A stretch of DNA of 64,000 nucleotides from contig JASDFA010000008.1 in the NCBI GenBank assembly GCA_035772735.1, positions 1,594,501 through 1,658,500 on the forward strand, given 5' to 3'. The notes below the pieces were generated by a model, which was not told the origin of the DNA, ran no database searches, and saw only the letters and a program-made list of their open reading frames with translations. The translations under genes and the position numbers were made by a program. Source of the DNA: Datura wrightii. Lineage: Eukaryota > Streptophyta > Magnoliopsida > Solanales > Solanaceae. Positions 33,606 through 45,675 of this stretch are shown here, piece after piece (position 1 is the first letter of the stretch; each line of letters starts with the position of its first letter).

Positions 33606-35258
33606 ATGGCTTCTTCTAGTTCCTCATCTAACATTAATGTTCCTTTATCTGACACTACCCCTCCATCCACTCAAAGGGAACCTCTGTTTGTACCAGGTGT
33701 ATCTTCCTTCACTCCTCCTAGCTATGAACCCCTTTCTTCTACCCTAGTTCCTCCAAGAACTGAAACTCCTACCACTGGTGATCTTAGAGTCAACCCAGAC
33801 ACTAGGTTAGGCACTGATGACATTCATGTTCCCAATTCTTTAAAGGGTAAGGCTAAATAGGGCACCTCAGAGATGATATGGACTAAGGAGGAAGATGATG
33901 ATGTTCCCCTAAGTACAAAGTGGAAGCATGTCAAGACTAAGAAATCGCCTCTACAAGAAAGCACATTGCATTGAAACCCTCTCCTGCAAAGCGACCAAGA
34001 ACCAGGGGGACTCTGAGAAAGCAGGTGGAAAGAAAGGTTGCCGCTTCCACGAAAAATCCCCAGCCTTCAAAGGATAGTGTAGAGACTACCCAAACCCCAG
34101 CAACTGTAGATGTTAAGAGCAGTAGTGATGAATCTGGTCCAGCGTCTGAGGGGCCAATTTCAAAAAAGCATAAGTCTGTATTTCTCACTTGGACCCTATT
34201 CCCCCTAATGCTCCCCAAAGTAAGAGTGCTTCTAGATTTAACGGTATTAGGGAAGGAGAATTATTTTGGGTCTCAAAAATTCTTGAAGGGTAGAGTCATT
34301 GATCAATCTGTGGCCTCAGAACCTAGGATGGCCAGATTTATTGAAAAATTAAGGTTCTAAGGTTGGAACATCTGTTTCTCTGCTCTTTTCCAAAGGTTCA
34401 TAAGCATAAGTAGTCTGTTTCTATATGAATCTTGAAATCAAGAAGGATGGGGAGGTAAAGTCTACTGTAAATGGCATTAATTTTACTCTGAATGAGAGAG
34501 TTCTTAATGATATTTTGTAGGTTTCTTATGAAGGGTATGCTGACTATGAGTCTTCCAAGCCAAAGGACGAGGCTCTCACTACCAGATTCACTCAAGGGAG
34601 GGTCACTACTGGACCTAAGCGTGTGCTTAAAAGTGAACTGGGCCCTGACCACGAGCTCCTCTTTGAATTGGTCAGTAAGTGTCTCTTGCCACATACTGAG
34701 CACCACCATGAAGAGTCTCATCATGATCTTGGGCTAATGGGATCCATTGACAGTCAGCAGAAGGTAATTTTCCCTTAGTTATGCTTCGTCACATGACTAG
34801 AGTGATAAATCTATCTAGGGGCTCATGGATTAGCATATGGGTTTCTCCTAACCAAAGTCTTTGAGGCACATCATGTTCCCTTGTTAGTTGGGAAAGTAGG
34901 GTCAAAGATGGATATGTTTGACAGGAAGACTCTAGAGGAATGTGAGCTTCTGCAACCTATACCAGGTTCCAAGGGAAAGGATCCTGTGAGTGAAATGCTT
35001 TTGGATTTACAGACTGCTAATGCCAAAGTAGTGGAATTGGAGAGGGAAAATGCCAAGCTTAAGTATGATCTGTCTGTAGCTCAAACTGAGATCTCCTCCC
35101 TTAAAGATAGAATGCTTCATGAGAAAACCGTGCATAATAACAGAATTGACAAACTTCTTTCTTTAATGGAGAAAAACCAACCCTCTTCCATCTATCCTTC
35201 CCAGTATCCTTCTCGTTTATCTCTTTTGCTTTTCGTTGTTGATGTTCTAGTATGGTAG
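33606..35258 (+). pseudogene. Env-like/plant transposon-type ORF of the copia-like element (broken)
   Basis: Starts MASSSSSSNI with a Ser/Pro/Thr-rich N-terminus. Further open pieces are in other frames: 33971-34360 (basic, KRPRTRG...), 34380-34740 and 34881-35258. The last piece ends in a heptad Leu/Lys coiled coil (LELERENAKL-like, about 34990-35190). At least three frameshifts or stops occur. The middle resembles the 'putative plant transposon' family; the C-terminal coiled coil and place before the LTR fit env-like ORFs of Sireviruses. No signal peptide is visible. Function unknown. Confidence 0.55.
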
Positions 35259-35603
35259 GTTTCTTTGTTGTTTGACCAGTTTCCTATGTTTCGTTCTTCT
35301 AATGGTTGTACCTTTTCTGTAATTTCAAAGCTATATGATTGGGTTTATATACTATTGGCTTATTCTGTTCCTTTCTTGTATTGTGCTTGATCTTGTATGA
35401 TCTAGATGTCTCGTATCATTAACTACTTTAACACTTGTTCTTGTTCAAGGCTTGCTCTGATCAGTGTTGCCTCAGTGGCCATGAATTAGTAATTTCCTAC
35501 ATATGCTTGATACTTAATAGATTATTTGTCTAAAACCTTTTTAATGATATCAAAAGGGTGAATGGGTGAATGCATTCACTGCATGTAGAATGTTTGTCAT
35601 CAT
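35259..35603 (+). other. 3' untranslated region of the copia-like element
   Basis: T-rich non-coding DNA between the broken ORF and the polypurine tract. No gene is seen. Confidence 0.55.
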
Positions 35604-35617
35604 AAAAAAAAGGGGGA
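35604..35617 (+). promoter_or_regulatory. Polypurine tract of the copia-like element
   Basis: aaaaaaaaggggga directly precedes the LTR start TGTTATATAG at 35621, as expected for a plus-strand primer. Confidence 0.7.
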
Positions 35618-35620
35618 ATT

Positions 35621-35961
35621 TGTTATATAGTTGTTTTGATGATTAACAGTGATTGACAAAGTTTTTGTAAAGTTGACAAAGTGAATCAGGTCCAATGAAA
35701 GTTGATTATGTCACAGTGCACGAAGATGAACCAGGTCCAATGGGCACAAGCCGCAGGCGTATTTGGGTAGACACCTGTTCCTACTTAAACTGGGGGTGTG
35801 TACTTGTCGATAAGGCAATGGAGATCATGACGAGATAAAGAAGCCAATAATGTGTTATACTTTATCTAAAATACATCAAGTCAGAAGAGGAGAGCACAAC
35901 AAAGAGTCCAACAAGGAAGAGGAATTAGAGTTGGAGTTGGACTCATCTTGTAGATGAGATA
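35621..35961 (+). repeat. Copia-like 3' LTR, first part
   Basis: Begins TGTTATATAGTTG and contains repeated caggtccaatg words. Interrupted after agata (35957-35961) by E4 and continues at 55516. Confidence 0.7.
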
Positions 35962-37367
35962 TGTTCGGAATATTTCACAACTACACGCAAGTGCACGTGA
36001 TCAAACAAGTAGTAAAATGGCTTAAGTAAGCCAAGTATTGATCCCACAGGGACTGAACCAAGGTAATAATCGAATTAAGTGTTAATGAACTCTAACTCTA
36101 AAAATGCAGACAACAGTTTAAAGAAGATTTTGAAGAGTTTGTTTCCTAATTTATACTAATCTAAAAAAAATTATAATGTGAGTCTGAACTATAGTAATGA
36201 GCAAGCTGAGGCTAAAACGAACATGCAGGGAAGTAATTTATCGATATAATTTGGTTAATCTTTCCTTCGGTTGCTAGTCAAGAATTATTGCCTATGGAGA
36301 GAAACTTTCGTATTCTACCCAACTAAGAATCATGAACCTTCAACCTACATTTCTGTGATAAAAGAATTTCATGTTCTGGCCATACGAAATCGATTCCTTA
36401 ATTGACTAATACGACTTTCAGATATATTTCTATTCTGAAGGTAAATCAATTCTCAATTTTCCCAAACTAAGAAGAGATCATATTCTACCAATTCACAACT
36501 TTCCAATTTCTTTCTCTTTCAAGATAAAATTGGATTTTTTAGATATACATTAACATTGGCCAGACATTAATGCAGTAAGAACAAGAATTGTTAGAACAAC
36601 CATTGAAGAAAAGATGAAAAACCAAAATGATCAACAATTACTTTCCACTACAATTGTTCTTAACCTCAGCAAGAAGTGAATTTAGCCACTCATTTGTGGA
36701 TTAAACATCATCAAAAGAGTATAAATCATACAAACAATTGAGATAAAAGAGAAAGAGATAGAGAAGAACCCTAGAATTTTCGGCCCCTCAACTGCCTGTA
36801 ACCCACGTTCTTGCTCAACCAAGTCAGCATTATTAAAAATAAACCTAAGTGTGCTATTTATACTAGTGGGAATTTTTCCCGGAATAACAAGGAACGTGTC
36901 ACGGAGTGCATCGCACTGCCTCCGTGACACGGTGCAAATGCGGACCCTCACTGGAATTTCATGTTCCAGGTAAATATGGCCAATGTGCCACGGCATGCAA
37001 CGCGGGGCTTGGCCAACGTGCCACGGCCCCGACGCAGACCTTCACTGGAATTTGTCCAATTAACCCACCCGAGGCAGACTGCCTCCGCGATGGTAGTGTG
37101 ACACGGCTCCATCGCGGAGCCCCTTTATTTGCTGCTTGTCCTTGACCTTTTCCACTGCTCTCTTCTGAGTCCATTCCCGATTTTCACCAACATGCAACTT
37201 AGATTCCTAAAATTACATTTTTCCTGCAAAACAACGCTAATCATGTTGGTTAGTATAAATTCACATTTTAACTACAAATCACATGAGAATGTATAAATAA
37301 CGATAGATAAACAAGACAAAATAGAGCATTTGAGCATCACTTGGGCATATCATTCTGCCCAAGATCA
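35962..37367 (-). repeat. E4 3' LTR (1406 bp)
   Basis: Matches 54101-55510. On - it starts TGATCTTGGGCAG, the family's LTR start, with a reversed TATA box at 36855-36862. The 40-bp palindrome at 36896-36930 has lost 5 bp relative to the other LTR. Confidence 0.92.
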
Positions 37368-39166
37368 CTTACCCCACACTTAAAACCCTGTTCCTCCTCG
37401 AACAATAATCTCATATCTCATGCAATTGACACCCACGTATAGCTACTTTAGCTCGACAATTCAAGCTACGGTTATACCAATAATTTAATATTGCAAATCA
37501 TCAAGAAAACATGCATAGTCTCATAAACACAATGACATTCACCACATTAAGACCTCCTAGACTCAAGAATCGATTCTCGAGCTCGGCAAACTCATGTAAA
37601 TCAGCTGATCAAGACATCCGACATGAAATTCAATCTCTCGTCAAGCATGTGCCCTCACAACACAAGAGAATTACCCCTTTTTCAATCATATGATTTCCAA
37701 AGCATAATATGTAGGGGTATATGAACACGATTGCGCTCTCTCTCCCAAAGAATTCACATGCATCATGTCATGAACCATAGGCTTGCCTCTAGTGTATTAC
37801 TCCACTAATATAAGAAAGCGTGATGTAAGATCACGTAGGATTTAACGGGTTGTAATGTAAGCTAAGGAACTAGTAAATACTGGGCTAACCAATAATAGCA
37901 ACTAGCCTCCTTAAGCGCTTTTCAATACATCCCACCATCATTATGGGCATTGTTTCTTCCTTCATCCTCCTCTTCTTGAAGTCTTTCTTTATTTTTGTTC
38001 CCATTTGTTTAAGCACACTCGACTCAATAACAAAGATTAGTTATACAACACCAATACATATTCATTTTATTTAAATTCGGCAAGTGCACCTTTGACCTTA
38101 TCTTTACTTTCACCACTTCCGCTTTTCCTTTCTTTTTCACACTTTTCACTCCTTCACACTGTGGGAAAATTTTTTTTTTCTTGAGCGCTTAAGAGTTTTG
38201 GATCAAATTCACGGCTAATGAAAAAAAAAGGGATTAAGCTCAGTTTCTACCCCTTCAGTGAAAGAAAAAATAGGCTAAAGGCTCAATGGGGCTAACTAGT
38301 GTGTACATTCAAGGTAGGTATGATAAGAAAAAAACTTTCGGTTAAATCAAAGAAATGCCTACATCCTTCCTACACTACACATCCTTCATTTCGTTTCGCA
38401 CACACACCAGGCAAGTTCTAGACACTTCACAATAGCATGGAAGAATCGAAACCTCACCTCACACTCATTGCACATGCTCAACTCAAGACTTATTCACAGA
38501 CTCTTCAATCAGCTAATTACAAGAATTCAATATTAAGCCTCAATCACACCGAATTGAACTCTATGGCCTAGGTATCTCAACATGTTTCACATTTGCATGT
38601 TTCATACGAATCACCTTTGCATCTTTAATATCATGTACAACACGCAACAAGAATTCCAAACCATGGAGTAGCGACACGTTTGGGAAACAACCAAAAGAAA
38701 GAAAATAAAAGAAAGAAAAAACTACTCCTATAGACTACATTTCCTTAAGACGGTCGTCATCCATCCATCATAGGGAACGATCACTATTTACGACTTCGGT
38801 TCAATGGGACTATTCTCAGTAAAAGCACTGAAAACGAAGGCCGAGAAACCCAATCATAAAAAATTCAACAAAATTTTTTTAAAAAATATCGATAATTTCG
38901 ATAGGAAAAAAAATATTTATACAACCAGCTAACAACAACTCAACACAGCACACAACAGCTTAACATTCATTACACACCGAATTACAATACACAATATACT
39001 CACAAAATCACAGGGTCACAATTTTTTCACAGGCACAACAACAAGACGTGAACATAAGAACAACAAAACAAATGGCACCTAACTACTCCCACCCCACACT
39101 TAAACCGAACACTATCCCCAGTGTTCATCAAATTCAACATAGCATAGAAGTAGGTGGTGAAACTCC
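37368..39166 (-). other. E4 3' non-coding region with two polypurine-tract copies
   Basis: No gene is seen. It is the reverse-orientation counterpart of 45676-47552 in E5. accccacactta occurs at 37371-37382 (terminal tract, next to the LTR) and at 39091-39102, with stem-loops beside them at 37388-37405 and 39107-39126. Confidence 0.8.
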
Positions 39167-40585
39167 TGATCCTGGGCAGATTTATATGCCCAAGTGATAC
39201 TCAAAAGTATCATTTTAGCCTTGTTTATCTAGCAATGTGTATACATTTTCATGTAATTAGGAATAAAATGTGAATTTATACTAACCAACATGATTAGCAT
39301 TGTTTTGCAGGTAAAGTGTGATTTTGAGAAGCTAAAAGGCATGTTGGACGATATCGGAGTTGGACTTGGATGCGAGCAAGGAAAAGGCATTGGACAACAT
39401 GATTTAAAGGGGCTCCGCAATGGAGCCGTGTCACGCTTCCATCGCGGAGGCATTCTGCCTGGAGGGTGAAAATTCACCAAATTTCCAGTGAAGGTCCGCG
39501 TTTGCTCCGTGGCACGGAGCCAGTGCTCCGCGATGCACGCCGTGCCACGTTGAGCTTGAACTCCCGGACCCCCAGTTCCAGTGAGGGTCCGCATTCATGG
39601 CGTGTCACGGAGGCAGTGCTCCACGATGCACTCCGTGACACGTTGCTCATTATTCCGGGAAAAATTCCCACTAGTATAAATAGAACACTTAAGTTTATTT
39701 TTCATAATTCAGACTTGGTGGAGCAAGGATGTGGGTTACAGGCAATTGAGGGACGAAAAGTTCAGGGTTTTTTCTCTCTTTCTTTCTTCTCTAATTCAAT
39801 TGTTTGTATGATTAACACTCGTTTTATGATGATTAATCCACAAATGAGTGGCTAATTCCCTTCCTTGCTGAGGTTATGAACACTTGTGATGAATTTTGAT
39901 TATTGATTATATGGTTTTTCATCTTTTTCTTCCATGTTGTTCTACTAATTCTTGTTCTTACTGCATTGGTGTGTGGCCTACATTAATGTACATCTAAAAA
40001 GTCCGATTTCATTCGAGAGAGCACGAAATTGGAAAGTTGTGAATTAATAGGATATTGTTCTTTACTTGGTTTGGGAAAATTGAGTTTTGATGAACCTTCA
40101 GGATAGAAATATACCTGAAAGTCCTATTAGTCAATTTAGGAACCGGAATTGTATGGCTAGAACATGAATTGCATTTGATCACAGAAATGTAGACGGATGG
40201 TTCATGATTCTTAAGTGAGATTAAATACGAGAGTTTTAATCTCTTGGAAAATGTTCTTGGCTAGCAACTGGAAGAAAAGATTAACCAATTTATGATGATA
40301 ATCAGTTTCATTACATGTTCGTTTAACCTCAGCATGCTTTTATCCATAGTCCAAATTCAAAGTAGACAATTGTTCTTAGTTTTAGTATAAAATTTATAAA
40401 ACAAAATATTAACTTTTTGGTTACGTTGTTGTCTACATATTTAGAAGTAAAATATAGTATACTTGAGCAAATTGCACTTAATCCAAGTCACTGTGGGATC
40501 GATACTTGGCTTACTAAAGCCACTTACTACTTGTTTGACCACGTGCACTTGCGTGTTGTTTTGTATACCCACAAACACCCGAACA
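39167..40585 (+). repeat. E5 5' LTR (1419 bp)
   Basis: Starts TGATCCTGGG and ends CCGAACA. 40-bp palindromes lie at 39509-39548 and 39602-39641 (starts 93 bp apart), with a TATA box at 39676-39683. Confidence 0.93.
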
Positions 40586-40591
40586 AGTTTT

Positions 40592-40608
40592 TGGCACCGT
40601 TGCCGGGG
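40592..40608 (+). promoter_or_regulatory. E5 primer binding site, tRNA-Asp type
   Basis: tggcaccgttgccgggg matches the tRNA-Asp complement except for one G-to-A change. Confidence 0.88.
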
Positions 40609-40740
40609 ACTTGGCAATAGGTGAATTTGTTTTAAGTGTTAATTTACTGTATTCTTATTTTCTTAAGTGTTGACAACTTGGTCTTAGCCTGTATTTTGCA
40701 GACTTAATTGCTGTGAACACTGGCAAGAGACAAAGAGCTG

Positions 40741-43113
40741 GTGGAATCTTATATAGAGCCAGAACGTATATTTCATAGTAAACGGAGAGAAGCTCTACAA
40801 AGAAAGTTGCAGTTGCTCAGATAGACCATTATGGAGCAACAGAATCCACCGGTTGTGAGGGCAGTGTTAGTGCCCGAAGAAGCAGTAGCAAGGCCGGTTC
40901 GTGAGGTGGCAATCCCACATGCCAATAATGTTACATCCAGTATCCGCAAACCAGAGCCTGGAGGGAGATTTGAACTCAAGCAAAATATGGTGCAATTGTT
41001 GCACACAAGCGGGCAATTTACCGGTCTCCCTCATGAAGACCCACAACAGTATCTCCAAAACATTTTGGAGATAAGTGACACTTACATACCCGCTGGAGTG
41101 TCACCTGATTATGTTCGGCTTACATTATTTCCCATCTCATTACTCGGAGAAGCCAAGAGGTGGTTGAAAGCTGAGCCACCAAATTCTATTTCAACATGGG
41201 ATGATCTTGCACAGAAGTTCTTGATAAGGTTTTTTCCCTCTGGTAAAATAGCAAGACTTAGAAGTCAAATTCTAAGCTTCAAACAGAGGGAGGGAGAAAA
41301 TTTATATCAAGCCTGGGAGAGATTTAAATCCATGTTGCGGGACTGTCCTCATCATCATCAGTCCAATGAGGAGTTGGTGCACACATTTATTGAGGGTTTG
41401 GAACCCCACACCAAAATATTGCTAGATTCAGCAGCTGGAGGGCAAGCGCTGGAAAAGACTTATGAGGAGCTGTATACCTTGCTAAACCGGATTTCACAGG
41501 GCAATCCAAAATGGAATGCTGATTCATCACGAGGTGGGACAAGGAAAGCAGCAGGTGTGCTTGAAGTGGATGGGTTTACAGCTATCGCAGCACAGATAGC
41601 TGTCTTGCAAAATCAATTGAACAACCACTTCAGCAACATGACTTTGAACCAGCCTTCAGCTCCAGTTAATGCAGTCCAGCAGATGTGGTGTGAAGTGTGT
41701 GGAAGCAGTGAACACTCAGCTGAGTGCTGTGGAGCCAATCCTGACTCGGTAAACTTTGTGGGTAATGCACAAAGAAATCACCAGCAGTATGGTAGTAGCT
41801 ACAATTCAAATTGGAGGAATCATCCTAACTTCTCATGGGGTAGCAACAACCATCAAGGCCAAAGTTCAGGTCAGGGTGTGCAAAGGAATCAAGGAGGGCA
41901 ACAGAACTACCAATCTCAATTTAGAAATAACAATGCACCTCCTCCACCACCATCACCCAGCATTGAGGAGATGTTCAAGACCATGATAGCTAACCAAGCT
42001 CAATTGCAGGCTGACTATGTGAAATTGGCAGCCGAAGTGAAAAACAATCAGTTAGCTACCAAGGCTCTTGAGTATCAATTTGGGCAATTTGATAGTGCCC
42101 AAAATACAAGGCCTAGCGGAGGACTGCCAAGCGACACGGATCCGAATCCCAAGCAGGTAAATGCAGTGACCACAAGGAGTGGTTTGCAGCTGAAGGAGGT
42201 GGAACCAGAAAGACCACCTCAACATTCGGGAGCAGCAGAAGTTGAGGGGGAGCAAAGTTCGGAAAGGGGGAAGACCAAAGAAGCTGAATCAGAAAGACCT
42301 CCACCCCCGTTCCCTCAATGACTCAAGAAACACAAAGAGGAGGCGTGTTTCAAGAAATTCATGGAGGTGCTTAAACAGGTACATGTTAATTTACCTCTTG
42401 TTGATGTCTTGTAGGGAGTGCCTAAATATGCCAAGTACATAAAGGACATCGTGGCCAACAAAAGTCGGTTGACTGAGTGTGCTACAGTGGCTTTAACGGA
42501 GGAGTGCACTTCCCGGATCCAAAATAGACTGCCCATAAAGCTAAAAGACCCTGGAAGTTTTACTATCCAGCTTACTATTGGGCAGAGCATCCGAGCTCGT
42601 GGATAGTGTAACCTGGGGGCGAGTATAAATTTGATGTCGTCTTCGGTATTCAGAAAGTTGGGTTTAGGGAGTCCTAGACCCATAACCGTAATCTTGCAGT
42701 TGGCGGATTGATCCTTAGCTAGGCCGGATGGCATTGTTGAGGATGTTCTAGTGCAAGTTGGCTCCCTAATTTTCCCGGTAGATTTTGTCGTGCTGGATTT
42801 TGAACCAGACGCGGAAGTCCCATTTATTTTGGGACGTCCCTTCTTGGCAACCGGGAAAGCATTAATTGACGTAGCTGCGGGGCAACTCACAATGCGAGCA
42901 CATGACAAGGTAGAGGTGTTCGATGTGTATAAAGCACCCAAGCTCCCGACGGTGCATGAAGAACTCTCGGTGATCAACGTGATTGGTCATGGTAATGACA
43001 CGCAGATGAAGGAGTCCCGAGAGTTAATGGGAAGACCACCGGATAGGTGTAAGCACTACTGGGGGGAGGACAGTGATCGAGAGAAATTATCCATCACCCT
43101 AGCGGACAATTGA
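40741..43113 (+). pseudogene. E5 gag-protease, pol deleted, several nonsense codons
   Basis: One reading frame throughout, broken by TAG 40822, TGA 42319, TAG 42412, TAG 42604 and TGA 42709; most correspond to CAG, CGA or similar codons in E1. The longest piece (40831-42321) holds the gag/capsid domain, an intact zinc knuckle (CEVCGSSEHSAEC) and a Gln/Asn-rich region. The protease active-site area near 42600 is damaged (a stop replaces the Leu before the active-site Cys-Asp-Leu-Gly, where Asp is also changed to Asn). After protease (FILGRPFLATGKALID) the frame passes directly into the last ~20 codons of integrase (RCKHYWGED), so pol is absent. The normal element stop TGA is at 43111. Confidence 0.9.
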
Positions 43114-43124
43114 GCTTAAATGAC

Positions 43125-43171
43125 GTCGAGCCGCGACGGTAAACCAGGCGCTTCATGGGAGGCAACCCGTG
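43125..43171 (+). other. E5 post-pol double-hairpin module
   Basis: gtcg-agccg-cgac (43125-43137) and catggg-aggcaa-cccgtg (43154-43171), eleven bases after the stop as in E1. In the second stem one C-G pair of E1 is replaced by a T-G wobble pair, so pairing is kept. Confidence 0.75.
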
Positions 43172-43416
43172 AAATTTTTTTTTCTTTCATTTTGTAAAGT
43201 GTAAATAAATTTTTCTTTTTCTTTTTCTTACAAAGTTTTTCATTTTAGTTAGTGTTTTAAATTTTAGTTAGGTGAAACCTATTATTCTAACTAATTTTGT
43301 TTAGTGAGATGATTTTCAGGTCAAACGGAGGAAAATGTGCACAGAATCGCGAAGGAAAAGTCGAGCTATGAAAAATTAATAAAATGTAGAAAACAGTGAG
43401 TTGGGGCGATAGCTCC

Positions 43417-43552
43417 GTGTCACGGAGGAGGACCTCCGTATTACCCTCCGTGACACGTTGAGGTATAACCCAGAAATTTTAAAAATTTCCAGTATGCTGT
43501 CGCGATGGCTCCATGTCACGGAGGCAATGCACCGCGATGCACTCCGTGACAC
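43417..43552 (+). repeat. E5 internal twin 40-bp palindromes before ORF3
   Basis: gtgtcacggagg...cctccgtgacac-type palindromes at 43417-43456 and 43513-43552, each 40 bp, starts 96 bp apart, both followed by gttg as in the LTRs. Confidence 0.8.
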
Positions 43553-44454
43553 GTTGCCTTGTATATCGCGACAGGTCACACCGGGTTGCCGGGTGACCCG
43601 CGTGTTTTTCTACCCTTTTAACTCGAAACCTCCCCTTTTCCCCTCATTTTCAATTTCCTCCGCGACCAAACATCCCAAAACCCCTCTCCCATCAACGTGC
43701 CACAGCTTAAGGCAACAAATTTCTGAGTTTTCTTTGATTATTCAACTTCAAGGTATGTTTTCCGATTCCTTCTCAAGGTTTTGTCGATTTTCTTTGATTT
43801 TAAGCATGGGAGGTGAGCTAAATTGCCCTAAGTCGAAATTAAGCATGAATTCGAGTTATTTATTGATTGATAAATGTTCGGAATGTCGTTATGATTGTTT
43901 AAACTTGCCGATTGTATAAATTATTCGAATTTGATTGCGAAAATCAATTCTAGGGCTTGTTGTTGAATGTGAAGTTAGAAATGTGTTGAAATTGTGAACT
44001 TTATGTCGGGTTGTACGTGTTGAATGAGATGAGTCGTTGTACAAAGTGTGAGGATGTGAATAGACGATGAATTCTCGAGTTTGGGGGAATTGTTGAAATT
44101 TGCTCGAATTTTGTTGGTTGGATAGGTTCATGTATATAAATTTTTGTTGTTATTTTTGTTTCTTTGTTTTTCTTTGCTAAGTGCAATGGTTAAAATGTGG
44201 GCGATGGTAGTGATTGTGATTAGCTGTATGAAGTCTGAGTAGTACGCAGAAGTTATACCGTCGAATTTTCTTTTGAACGCACTAAGCATGATTGTATAGT
44301 TGGTTGTTTTGATGTAAATAAAGTTATTCTTGCCGTATTGTTGTAACTGTAGCTAAGGACTAAGTGTGGGGTAACTTAGCGTAACCTGACCTTAGCCGAA
44401 GTTAATATTTATTTAGCTTAACATTGAGCTTATTTACTTGGGTTGACAGGTAAA
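43553..44454 (+). promoter_or_regulatory. E5 ORF3 leader with possible intron
   Basis: A pyrimidine-rich stretch (43615-43700) is followed by the splice-donor-like ttcaag|gtatgttttcc at 43752/43753 and, 690 bp on, the acceptor-like ttgacag ending at 44449, five bases before the ORF3 ATG. The polypurine-tract copy taagtgtggggt is at 44361-44372. E4 has donor- and acceptor-like sites at the same places. Confidence 0.55.
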
Positions 44455-45675
44455 ATGGCAAGCCGGCAAGATAAAGGGAAAGGTGCATCAACTTTAGGCA
44501 CCGGCAGGAAGAGACTCAGACTGGGCACAGCAGTCCCAGCTGCACCAACAGTTCCACGCGGCCAGGGCCGCCAATATGGAACAAGATGGGTGACTGACGA
44601 GGGGAAAAAGTGGTACGCAAAGCACAAAGAGAACAAATATTTCCCCCAGGAGCATATAGCACGGGAGCCATTGGCACAGGAGTTCCCAAGGATGGTTCAC
44701 CAGATCGAGGCAGCGGGGCTCAATTTCATATTCGAGGAGCCTAAAGAATGCAACCTGCACTTGGTTCGGGAGTTCTATGCCAACTGGAACCCGTCAATCC
44801 GAAGACAAACCATCAAAATCAGACGACAGATAGTCACTCTGGAGACCCACCAGCTCAATGCCATCATAGGAGCGCGGGACACAGACGCCCACGTCCTCCG
44901 ACAGCTGAACATTACCCCACTGTATGCTGACATCAGACGCACACTGTGTGGGGCCCGATCTACAGCTAGATGGAGCAGGCACAAAGAAAGGGGCTACCAT
45001 CAGACTCTGCCATATTCACAGATGAATAGGGAAGCCCGAATTTGGCTAAAGATAGTCTGCTCTTGCCTCATCCCGGGGGTACATATGACTGATGTAACCT
45101 GGGATCGTGTTTGCCTGGTGTACGCCCTGATGAAAGGGCTGGAGATAAATGTCAGGGTGGTTATTATATCCGCCATGAAGAGAGCCCGGTTGCACCAGGG
45201 GCACAGGTATGGTTTCGGTGGACTACTCACCACCTTTCTCAAGGGCCTCGATGTTGAGGAGGAGGCCCTCGATTATATCCCACAGTTGGAGCGGTGGGCC
45301 TTGGATGTTACCAAAACTAAGGCTCCCGACACCACCCACGGGCCAATGCTGACACTTGGCGAGCGACACGCTCGTGATGACCAGTACATGGCGCGGATGT
45401 ATGGGATGCAGATGCTCCAGCTCAGGATAGGTGGGAGGCCGGCGATGGAGGAGGAGCTATGGCAGCTCGAGCTAGACTACCCGTTTGGCGAAAACGCCAG
45501 GGCTCTATGCCGAGTAGGGCCAGCCTTTGTAGAGCCCACAGACAATGACGTCCCCACGGACGAGGAGACGCGTCGGGAGGACTCCGATGTGGAGTCCGAT
45601 GATGATGACGGAGGCGACTCGGACATGGGAGATGAAGCAGCAGCACCCGACGAAGAAGTGGAATACTTTGATTGA
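44455..45675 (+). CDS. E5 ORF3, putative plant transposon-type protein, intact
   Basis: The full-length 406-residue version starts at MASRQDKGKG (44455); the frame extends upstream without ATG. N-terminal 1-45 is basic and low-complexity, followed by a globular region with NLHLVREFYANW (~100-111), REARIWLKIVCS (~185) and VCLVYALMKGLEIN (~210). The last ~45 residues are strongly acidic (DSDVESDDDDGGDSDMGDE) and end EEVEYFD. No signal peptide, membrane helix or catalytic motif is recognised. It belongs to the same family as E1 ORF3 and the broken E4 ORF3. It stays open although gag-protease in the same element has five nonsense codons, which may be chance. Role unknown; it sits where other Athila elements have an env-like ORF. 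Confidence 0.82.
   Translation: MASRQDKGKGASTLGTGRKRLRLGTAVPAAPTVPRGQGRQYGTRWVTDEGKKWYAKHKENKYFPQEHIAREPLAQEFPRMVHQIEAAGLNFIFEEPKECNLHLVREFYANWNPSIRRQTIKIRRQIVTLETHQLNAIIGARDTDAHVLRQLNITPLYADIRRTLCGARSTARWSRHKERGYHQTLPYSQMNREARIWLKIVCSCLIPGVHMTDVTWDRVCLVYALMKGLEINVRVVIISAMKRARLHQGHRYGFGGLLTTFLKGLDVEEEALDYIPQLERWALDVTKTKAPDTTHGPMLTLGERHARDDQYMARMYGMQMLQLRIGGRPAMEEELWQLELDYPFGENARALCRVGPAFVEPTDNDVPTDEETRREDSDVESDDDDGGDSDMGDEAAAPDEEVEYFD

Noticed and set aside
36959..37174. Small frames over E4 LTR palindromes (also 55109-55336)
   Set aside because: Same artefact of G+C-rich palindromes as in the other LTRs.
39466..39855. 129-codon frame across the E5 LTRs (also 47852-48241)
   Set aside because: It spans palindromes, TATA box and predicted transcription start in an LTR; repeated only because LTRs are repeated.
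42315..42977. 220-codon - strand frame (also 51863-52369 on +)
   Set aside because: Antisense shadow of the protease region; the same shadow appears opposite every gag-protease copy.
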